64,000 nt of DNA from Beroe forskalii (taxonomy: Eukaryota > Ctenophora > Nuda > Beroida > Beroidae). Location: contig WFMF01000061.1 of the NCBI GenBank assembly GCA_011033025.1, positions 186,001 through 250,000 of the forward strand, in the 5' to 3' direction. Under the pieces are notes generated by a model that ran no database searches, was not told the origin of the DNA, and saw only the letters and a program-made list of their open reading frames with translations. The position numbers were made by a program, and so were the translations under genes. Below, piece by piece: positions 57,201 to 64,000 of this stretch (position 1 is its first letter; each line of letters begins with the position of its first letter).

Positions 57201-58892
57201 AACATCTCACTAAATCCCCCAAACATCTCAATTCATCTCACTTGATCTCTCAAACATCTCAATTCATCTCACTTGATCTCTCAAACATCTCAATTTATCT
57301 CACCTCATCTCTCAACCATCTCACTAAATCTCTCAAACATCTCAATTTATCTCACTTGATCTCCCAAACATCTCAATTTATCTCACTTTATCTCTCAAAC
57401 ATCTCAATTTATCTCACTTGATCTCCCAACCATCTCACGTAGGGAGAGTGGTGTTCGGAACCTCCAGAAGCACATAGAGAGGATATACAGGAAGGCTGCC
57501 ATGAAAATAGTCTCCACCCCGGAATCAGAGGTCATCACTGTGTCACCAACCAACTTGGAGGATTTCGTCGGAAAACCGAAGGTTAGATGTTGAATTGGAG
57601 AAAATAGCTTTTATAAGTATATGCAATTGAGGTGACACATTTGAAATTTATCGGCTCTTTCTTAAATTCTCCGAAGCTTGAATCAAGATCAGCAATCATC
57701 CATGTCTCAATAGTTAGCAAAATATAATAAACTGTTACTAAAATATAACTGTTATCGCAGTTCCTGAATCAGCGACTCTACGAAGAGACTCCTCCAGGAG
57801 TAGTGACTGGTCTGGCCTGGACCTCACTTGGGGGCAAAGAGTTGTACATCGAGACGGTGTGCAGTAACAACCCCAAGGGCGAGGGAGAGAAGGGGACTCT
57901 GAGGACCACTGGACAACTAGGAAGTGTAATGGAGGAGAGCACTAAGGTGGGTGGTTGGGTGTGTAGGTGGGTAGGTGGAGAGGACAGGGAATTAGAGAGG
58001 GAGGGAATTAACATCATGCTATAATAACTTATCACTTTGGCATCACTCATCTCTAAAAACCGTGTGATTTCAGATCGCGCACACCTTCGCTAAGACCTTC
58101 CTGCTCGAGATAGACGCAGACAACACCTTCTTCCAGCGTGCTGATGTGCACCTCCACATTCCTGAGGGGGCCACGCCCAAAGACGGGCCCTCGGCCGGCA
58201 TCACCATAGTAACCGCGCTATTGTCCCTAGCAACGGGGTCTGCAGTGCCGCCCAACATCGCCATGACAGGAGAGGTTAGATGCGCGGAAATGTTTTATTT
58301 CGCCGATGAAGGGCCCTACCCAAAATAAAATCCTGGCTACGGGCCTCACTTCGCGGACTGTGGTCAACATTTTATAATGGATATATCTCATTCGATATAT
58401 TTTCAAAATTTGGTCTCGCTGCCTCTCAAGTTGATGAATTTAGGTGACACCTGTTCCCTAACACCTGTTCCCTAACACCTGTTTCCTAACAGTAACACCT
58501 GTTTCCTAACACCTGTTTCCTAAACCTGTTTGCTAACACCTGTTTCCGAACAACTGTTTCCTAACACCTGTTTCCGAACAACTGTTTCCTAACACCTGTT
58601 TCCTAACACCTGTTTCCTAACACCTGTTCCCTGACACCTGTTCTGGCAGGTGTCGCTGAACGGGAAGGTGCTGGCGGTTGGGGGAATCAAGGAGAAGATA
58701 ATAGCTGCTCAGCGGTCGGGCATGAAGTCGGTGATACTGCCGGCTGCCAACAAGCGGGACTTTGACGATGTGCCGGACTTCATACGGAAGGAACTTACGG
58801 TCCACTTCGTGGAGAACTACAGGGAAGTTTACGGCGTGGTGTTTAGCGCGCAGCAGTGCGAACCTATGCTTCACAAAGTTATAGCGTCATGA
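51262..58892 (+). CDS. LONP1: Mitochondrial Lon protease (ATP-dependent AAA+ serine protease)
   Basis: Exons: 51262-51347, 51681-51894, 52080-52168, 52715-52994, 53168-53320, 53608-53781, 54053-54217, 54442-54554, 54722-54846, 55004-55100, 55363-55492, 55687-55782, 56141-56223, 56583-56717, 57443-57581, 57761-57946, 58074-58274, 58650-58892. All phases agree; 2709 nt. An Arg-rich presequence ([15 protein letters not shown]) fits matrix import. LON substrate-binding domain in exons 2-5 with an acidic Glu/Lys insert in exon 4; coiled-coil region in exons 6-8; Walker A GPPGVGKT (exon 10); Walker B LVLIDE (exon 11); sensor-1 FICTAN (exon 13); catalytic Ser in PKDGPSAG (exon 17) and Lys in GGIKEK (exon 18). 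It degrades damaged matrix proteins as a hexamer. Exon 12 is defective as written (separate entry). Confidence 0.93.
54375..54479 (+). repeat. 67-bp tandem duplication of the LONP1 exon 8 acceptor
   Basis: CTCTAG|ATAGTAGAGGAAGA and about 30 following exon bases occur first at 54371 and again at 54438. The upstream acceptor, if used, adds 67 nt and shifts frame; only the downstream one reads on into the family sequence ([17 protein letters not shown]). Confidence 0.8.
55272..55316 (+). repeat. ~45-bp dispersed motif, copy 6 (with TGACGTCA)
   Basis: ACGTCATCAACTCACTGCAT, then GATATGATAATGACGTCATC; TGACGTCA at 55306-55313. Located in the LONP1 intron between exons 10 and 11. Confidence 0.5.
55687..55782 (+). 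pseudogene. LONP1: LONP1 exon 12: damaged AAA+ segment with two stops
   Basis: The exon is flanked by a good acceptor (TGTTGCAG) and a GTAATT donor, begins VDKM and ends [12 protein letters not shown] in phase 0 as Lon requires. Between them the frame has TGA (55705) and TAA (55714). The conserved Lon block after Walker B (glycine-rich loop, DPSSALLE) is missing. A DPEQN coding remnant survives in a different frame (~55728). The exon is 32 codons where the family has about 41. It is either a real disruption or a local assembly/consensus error. Confidence 0.8.
55803..55945 (-). repeat. Dispersed ~155-bp repeat, copy 2
   Basis: Reverse complement of the repeat at 3216-3372, inserted in the LONP1 intron right after exon 12. 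Shared blocks include the AACGTATGATGATGAC and GGGGAACGAAAATATGGG words (minus strand). Confidence 0.6.
56753..57440 (+). repeat. ~29-bp minisatellite in LONP1 intron 14
   Basis: About 24 units of AAACATCTCAATTTATCTCA followed by CTTGATCTC(C/T)C. The array runs to within a few bases of the exon 15 acceptor (CATCTCACGTAG), so the pyrimidine-rich units supply its polypyrimidine tract. Confidence 0.88.
58446..58645 (+). repeat. ~14-bp minisatellite in LONP1 intron 17
   Basis: Units of CACCTGTTTCCTAA with variants (CAACTGTTTCCTAA, CACCTGTTCCCTGA), ending at the exon 18 acceptor TTCTGGCAG. As in intron 14, the array forms the pyrimidine-rich tract of the splice site. Confidence 0.85.
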
Positions 58893-59582
58893 CCGGATCT
58901 GGGTGTTTTAAGTTCTTTGCGCTAATTCTCACCCTCCTTTTAATAAGTTTACCTCCTGACCCGTGATCTAATCGGATGAAACATGTGAGGGTGAGGACTA
59001 TATCAGTCCGGTGGATTTCAATTTTTCTCGGTAAATTTTGACGCATATTTGAATTCTGTGTATCCGACCCTGAGTTAAATTATTCTTTATTACTGGATAA
59101 TCTCTATTGGTGCAACTGTTTTGTCAATTGTCCAATTAGAATTAAGCAGATATGCTGGAAGTCCTTATTTCAGAAGTCAAGGCTGCTTTTGTTGATTTTG
59201 CACTGAAATTTCGGGGTCTTCACTGGAACAGAATGTAGAACGAACAATATGACAATTTGTCTCGTTACTTTCAGATTTCCTTTTAGATTACAATGATTTT
59301 TCTTTGAAAAATCATCCACGACACGATATCATATGATGTAAATTAAAAAGTAATGAGAATTTGATAACAATATCGTAAAAAGTACACAATTCCTAGAATC
59401 ATTCAAATTTCAAAAAAAAATAAAGACATACAATTTAACAAAGTATTAGAAATCACTATCAAAAAATTCCACTTCAATCAAATTTACAAAACCTGGCAAA
59501 ATTTACACTAAAGAAAATGAAAAATGGTTTAGCCTTGAATAGTTTTTGTTTGTACGCTAGCTATCAGTAAATCAAAGATTCC
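58893..59582. other. Convergent intergenic region between LONP1 and the membrane-protein gene
   Basis: About 690 bp, shared 3' flank of two tail-to-tail genes. AATAAA occurs on the plus strand at 59419-59424 and TTTATT (AATAAA on minus) at 59086-59091, so the 3' UTRs could overlap. No other feature. Confidence 0.5.
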
Positions 59583-62123
59583 TTACACAGGCACACCTAC
59601 CTTTCTTAAAACTCGGTGTTTCAGATCTTTCTTGGGGTTGTCTCTGACACAGGATTCTTCCCTCCAATCGATATCATTATCAGAATCCTCCTCTTTGCCA
59701 TCAGTGAAGCCTGTGGTGGAAGTACATATCTTATCTGGGTAGAGTATCTTTGATCTGTAAAGCAGGAAAGACACGGCAGAGACCATGTAAAGTCCTAGTG
59801 CAGTCCATCCCAAGACGAGGAAGAGAAGTGGCGGGTGGGACCTGAGCAGTACCGTCACTACGACCCCCACCACTTCACCAGCGTGCAGGAGGAGGAGGGA
59901 GAAGAAGTAGGTCTTCCTCCTGGTGTAGGTGTAGTCAGGGTAGGGTCCTCCCAGGATCTCCACAGGGTGGCGGAGGAGCACCAGGAACAGCTCGGAGAAG
60001 GAAAAGAGGAGGAGCGAAGGGTTGAAGTTACGGAGGAAAACGTAGTGTTTCTCTACCTTGGCATCTTCTCCCGTTCTGTGTGTCGTGGGGGTGAAGAGAT
60101 GGGTCAGGAAAGTTATGGTCACATGGGCACCCAGAGCTAGGACCAGCTTCCATATACCATCCTGAGTTATTGAGAATAGGAGGAGAAGAGTTATGATTCT
60201 CGAGGATACCATGGTCCAGTAACCGACAAGGACAGCAATCTTCTGTTTCCAAAGCGTGATCTGATGCAGTCCGCCGTCCACAAAACGACTCTTAATTTCA
60301 AATTGTAGTAATGACCAGCCCAGAGTCCCCATAGATTGAGTGATGCTGATGACTTTGAAAACACTTTGGAAGTTCCAATTAAAAGAACCATCCTGTAGAT
60401 CTTTGTAGACAAGAACTATTGTGATAGCTAGTGAAGGTACATTTTCTACAAGACACTCCGTCATCTTCAACTTCGCCATGTTAAATTCACCCCGGCAAAT
60501 GTTGCCCAAGGGCTGTGGGATATGGAAGTAGAAGTCTATTGCCGTTATGATGGGATGTAGTTGTGAGAGAGTCAGGAGATTGAAACCACAGTGCTGCCAA
60601 CTGTCAAACCTCCAGGGACAGACGAACTTAAGCCAGCTGTATGCTGGAATGTGACCTTCCAATGAAGCTACGGTGGAGAGAGGGCCATGTGAGTAAAAGT
60701 CACGAAGAGACAGGAAGTTGCAAAGTGGTAGTCGGAGGAGGCTTAGAACAAGGAGCACGCTGGATATGGGGATTTCCTTTCCCGTCACCAGGATCTCACT
60801 TAGGGATACCACTGTATCCTGGATGGTATCGTAGATAATACTCAATACGAGAAATCCGATACTGAAAATAGTTAGAAAGTCGGAAACGTGACATTCGTGC
60901 TTTGAATCGGAAATTTTTTCCTGTTTGAGAAGAGCGACCAACTGCTCCCTTTTGGGGTCCTCGAATTTTTCACTTTCCGTCATTTTTTGTCTCAATACCT
61001 CATTTCTGGGGTCATTTACTAGAAGAAATGTCAATATCCGTCGACATAACGTATCAAAATATTCAAGTTCACTGTTCATAATGAGAAATGAAATGAAATC
61101 TGCATCCCTCTTAAAGACACCATGTTCTGGTAGGTGTCTTGGATCCTCATAAAGCAGTACAATAAGATCTAGAGCAGGCATTAAAACATCAGCATCTTGT
61201 CCGGGGAGTACGGTGATCACCCTCTTCAAAACCCCACAAATTCCTCGGCCCTCAGCTCGTCTTATCATGCTGGATCTACCACGGGCTGCCAACATTCCCA
61301 GCATCGTTAACATTCTTGACAGTTTGGTGGTCTCGATTTCGTCGCCTCTTCCTGTTTCTTGCACCGTCATTTTTACAACCCTAGAAATGAACTGAGCCTG
61401 AGCCGAGTAGCGCTGCAGGTTCAGGCAGTAGGTTATTATGTTCATGACGTCAGGTTCATTTTCTCTGTCGAGAGTCGTTTGAATGAGGAGCAAATCTGTG
61501 AAGTAGTCTCTCATTTTCGTGATATCGTCTTGACGAAGCGGACTTAAGATTTTACTTTGGGTCCAAATATACCAGTAGTTTAGCGTGCGGAAAATGAACT
61601 CTTGCTGAGTTTTACCCTCGGGCGAAACGAGTGATCGTTCTAAAGCTCCCGCCAACGAAACAAGCCCGTTGTTGTCAATTATTATCTTCTCCAAACTTGG
61701 TTGACCCTTGCAACCATCCCTTCTTAAAAAGCAAGTATTATAAAAAGCAAGGATTTTCAGTAAATAGTAGAAGCTGTTCAAATCAGAGATCCGTGTACAT
61801 GTGCTATTGCTTATGCAAACAAGAATGCATGTACGATCTACATGGTCATTTGTGTTCATTAAACCGCTCTTCAGCAGCCAGTAGACGCATTGAAACAGGT
61901 CATTCAAGTCCTTCTCTTCACAGTTCTTGATGTCTTTTCCGATGCTCGATGATGGCAGGAGGTGTTTGTACTTAGTGAGTTGCTCCTTTATCTTTTCTGA
62001 TTTATCTTCATCGTGTTCATCTTCTATCAGGTTAATATTCTCCTCCTTTGCAAACTGAATGAGAACTCTACTGATATGACCCAGTGAGGTTTCAGTGAGC
62101 AGCTCATCCAATTCGGGTACCAT
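59583..62123 (-). CDS. Large multi-pass membrane protein, XK-related-like C-terminal half
   Basis: Single exon, 846 residues from the first in-frame ATG (62123; the frame opens upstream only at TTG). Residues ~1-400 are soluble and helix-rich (leucine-rich helices such as SRMLTMLGMLAARGRSS), possibly armadillo-like, with no signal peptide. From ~410 there are roughly eight to ten hydrophobic segments, starting FLTIFSIGFLVLSIIYDTI and ending LGWTALGLYMVSAVSFLLY. The stretch KLKMTECLVENVPSLAITIV resembles the conserved XKR segment (charged helix, E...VPQ/S-L, then TM). XKR proteins are plasma-membrane lipid scramblases, some caspase-activated. The acidic tail (KEEDSDNDIDWREES) is an obvious regulatory candidate. 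Family assignment is tentative; a lineage-specific membrane protein is the alternative. Confidence 0.72.
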   Translation of the reverse strand: MVPELDELLTETSLGHISRVLIQFAKEENINLIEDEHDEDKSEKIKEQLTKYKHLLPSSSIGKDIKNCEEKDLNDLFQCVYWLLKSGLMNTNDHVDRTCILVCISNSTCTRISDLNSFYYLLKILAFYNTCFLRRDGCKGQPSLEKIIIDNNGLVSLAGALERSLVSPEGKTQQEFIFRTLNYWYIWTQSKILSPLRQDDITKMRDYFTDLLLIQTTLDRENEPDVMNIITYCLNLQRYSAQAQFISRVVKMTVQETGRGDEIETTKLSRMLTMLGMLAARGRSSMIRRAEGRGICGVLKRVITVLPGQDADVLMPALDLIVLLYEDPRHLPEHGVFKRDADFISFLIMNSELEYFDTLCRRILTFLLVNDPRNEVLRQKMTESEKFEDPKREQLVALLKQEKISDSKHECHVSDFLTIFSIGFLVLSIIYDTIQDTVVSLSEILVTGKEIPISSVLLVLSLLRLPLCNFLSLRDFYSHGPLSTVASLEGHIPAYSWLKFVCPWRFDSWQHCGFNLLTLSQLHPIITAIDFYFHIPQPLGNICRGEFNMAKLKMTECLVENVPSLAITIVLVYKDLQDGSFNWNFQSVFKVISITQSMGTLGWSLLQFEIKSRFVDGGLHQITLWKQKIAVLVGYWTMVSSRIITLLLLFSITQDGIWKLVLALGAHVTITFLTHLFTPTTHRTGEDAKVEKHYVFLRNFNPSLLLFSFSELFLVLLRHPVEILGGPYPDYTYTRRKTYFFSLLLLHAGEVVGVVVTVLLRSHPPLLFLVLGWTALGLYMVSAVSFLLYRSKILYPDKICTSTTGFTDGKEEDSDNDIDWREESCVRDNPKKDLKHRVLRKVGVPV

Positions 62124-62138
62124 TTTCTTGTCAGACAA

Positions 62139-63429
62139 CCATTTTCAATAACAGTTATGTTGATATCTACTGATAAGTAGTAGAATGATTAGATCAATAG
62201 ATCCCAATAATTATACTTAATCAGATGCAAATTCACAAGTGGGGGGTTTGGGTAGCTCAAGTTCACATGAATGATTTTAGCTGTTTGTGTACAAATATTC
62301 AAGCAACCAAGAAACAAAATACAATATCAGTAACACGAAAACGAAACGATTACGTGTACTTAAGTACTTGCCCTACGAAACTTGTCAATTATACTTCGAA
62401 AATGTGTTGTCGTGATGATTGTGTCAAACCATCACCAGTCAGTTGGAATAATTATAATCGAGCCATATTGCTCGATGGTCCGGTCAGTTAAATGCGTCCA
62501 TGATGGATCTGACGTCATAACGATCATTTCATGCTAATTTACACAGTACATGGCTATAATATCATGGTATTTTATGGTTAAACCATTTAATTGAAATTTA
62601 GCTAATATTGTTCATCTGTAGATTGATACCGCTTTGTGATACTTTTGATTCCAACAATTTTAGAATTTTGCTAGTTTTAATTTTAGCTACGTTGCCCATA
62701 TAACTTTAATTTCTGATTGAGATTTTTTGGTGCCGTAAAAATTAAGTTTCGTCTAAAAACTGGTAAAGTTTGAAATTAGAAATGATCGAGCAATGAACAT
62801 GAGCATGAACATGAAGTCATCAAAACAAAAGCAAGCAAAATTTAAGCTCCCTGAAGTAAATGGAGAATTGAAATTATCCAATTTTATATAATTTTTGTGA
62901 TAAAAAACGATTTCTTTTACCGATGGTTCAGTGGTTTACATTTCAAATTTGAAATTAAATTAAAACCCTCCCCTGGCTGATAAGAATATTGCGTAACTGT
63001 GCACAACATGAATCAGTTTTGTACCGAAAGTGCTGCGCGCACATTTTGACCATTTCATTTTCACTCATAAAACAAGTTGTGAATGACCAATCGGTACCAA
63101 ACTTATTCATGTTGTGCACAGTATTATGATAATGTTATTGATATATGTGCCTCATCAGTTATACATGTGAATGTGAGTGGCACGAATCACGATCAGTTGC
63201 GCCGGATATGAAGGGGGCCAGGCAACTATTATCTGATCACCAATACCATGGTGCAGTGCCTCGATCTTTTGAATTTGATTGACAATTGGGGCGCGCGTCG
63301 AAATATCCTTATGTAATTGTATATCATATGAACGGCTGTCTGTATGAATATTTAATTTGTTTTAGATCAATTTACTTTTAATTTTATTACTCAAAATCAA
63401 AAAATTATTAAATTATATCCCTCACCTGT
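62139..63429. other. Upstream flank of the membrane-protein gene
   Basis: AT-rich, without other genes. Includes a foldback repeat at 62996-63122. The promoter of the minus-strand gene must lie here but no core element can be assigned. Confidence 0.55.
62996..63122. repeat. ~127-bp foldback repeat
   Basis: Arms ACTGTGCACAACATGAAT (62996) and ATTCATGTTGTGCACAGT (ending 63122), extending inward through AGTTT(T/G)GTACCGA. The centre is non-coding. MITE-like. Confidence 0.75.
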
Positions 63430-64000
63430 GTGGCTTGCGTTGTCAGACGTTGTCTGACCCCTTTGCCTTCGGCGGACGCGCGCGCGTCCGCCAAAGGCGG
63501 AAAGGGCCTTATTTCACTGACCTTATTTCACTGAAATGATGGTCAGACAACGTCTGACAAGGCTTGCGCGCTTCTCTCGATCCCGTAGGGAAGCACGCAC
63601 ACGGCGCGTCCATATTGTGCACGCGCCGTGCAGTGCGCTTCCCTACCTGGCCTGATCGCCGATCTGCGATCGGGAGAAGCGCTCGCGGTAGGGTTTACTC
63701 GACGGGCGACGTCCGTCCCTTTCTTCTGACTTGTTGTTGGAAGGCGCAAAGTGACGTCCATTAATGTGGAACGTTGCGCCGCGAGGGTAGGGTAACATCC
63801 TACGAGGTGTTACCGGACGGGACCCTACCCTCGCACGCGCGGCGCAAGTACTTCCTAAGCCCGCATAGGTGTGTGTACGCGCGCGGCGCTTCCCTACAGA
63901 AGCGCAACGCAGACAGGGATATACGTGTTTAGCAACGCAAGTACGTTCAGTTCCACATATTTCGACGCGACGTCATTTTGCTTTGCGTCTTCGATAGAAG
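63430..64000. repeat. GC/CpG-rich dispersed repeat, copy 2 (runs off the window)
   Basis: Homologous to 35090-35860: shares CTAAGCCCGCATAGGTGTG, ACGCAGACAGGGATATACGT and the GTCAGACGTTGTCTGAC / CCTTCGGC words, partly in inverted order. It has sharp GC-rich composition against an AT-rich flank and internal inverted repeats such as GCGCGTCC...GCGCCGTG. No gene called. Confidence 0.75.

Noticed and set aside
59835..60140. Plus-strand ORF within the membrane-protein gene
   Set aside because: Shadow of the intact minus-strand 846-codon frame.

Overview
The window is nuclear DNA from an invertebrate animal. It has intron-rich genes with GT-AG introns of 0.1 to 9 kb, a TALE homeobox gene, a mitochondrial Lon protease with its presequence, a DNAJC2/zuotin-type chaperone, long non-coding stretches, many minisatellites, hAT and foldback elements and decayed non-LTR retrotransposons. 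No prokaryotic operon, CRISPR array, rRNA or convincing tRNA was seen. The sequence alone does not fix the phylum.

Layout: (1) 1-4.8 kb is non-coding with small repeats. (2) 4.8-32.3 kb, plus strand, holds the homeodomain and C-terminal exons of a PKNOX/PREP-class TALE homeobox gene; its N-terminal exons lie outside the window. The exon encoding the end of the homeodomain recognition helix is present twice (7625-7817 and 11263-11455). The copies are equal in length, differ at nine synonymous sites and encode identical peptides. The reading frame allows only one copy per mRNA. (3) 32.3-38.1 kb is intergenic, with a ~1-kb long-inverted-repeat element, a GC-rich CpG repeat and a retrotransposon tail interrupted by a MITE. 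(4) 38.1-39.9 kb is an intact, intronless DNAJC2-like gene. (5) 41.9-44.3 kb is a seven-finger C2H2 zinc-finger gene with an apparent frame break in a Pro/Ala/Ser repeat. (6) 45.4-49.9 kb is a 39-bp minisatellite of roughly 115 units. (7) 51.3-58.9 kb is an 18-exon LONP1 gene whose exons join in phase throughout, but exon 12, right after Walker B, carries two stops and lacks a conserved block. (8) 59.6-62.1 kb, minus strand, is a single-exon membrane protein with an XK-related-like C-terminal half, convergent with LONP1. (9) The right edge is a second copy of the GC-rich repeat.

The genes are unrelated housekeeping and regulatory loci and do not form a pathway. The most notable biology is the duplicated, synonymously diverged homeodomain exon. 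Other points of interest are local tandem duplications that copied splice sites, a recurring ~45-bp motif containing TGACGTCA, a 1.18-kb hAT element with a perfect 8-bp target duplication, and a ~480-bp snap-back palindrome. Splice sites were assigned by eye from GT/AG signals, phase continuity and remembered family architecture; none is backed by transcripts.
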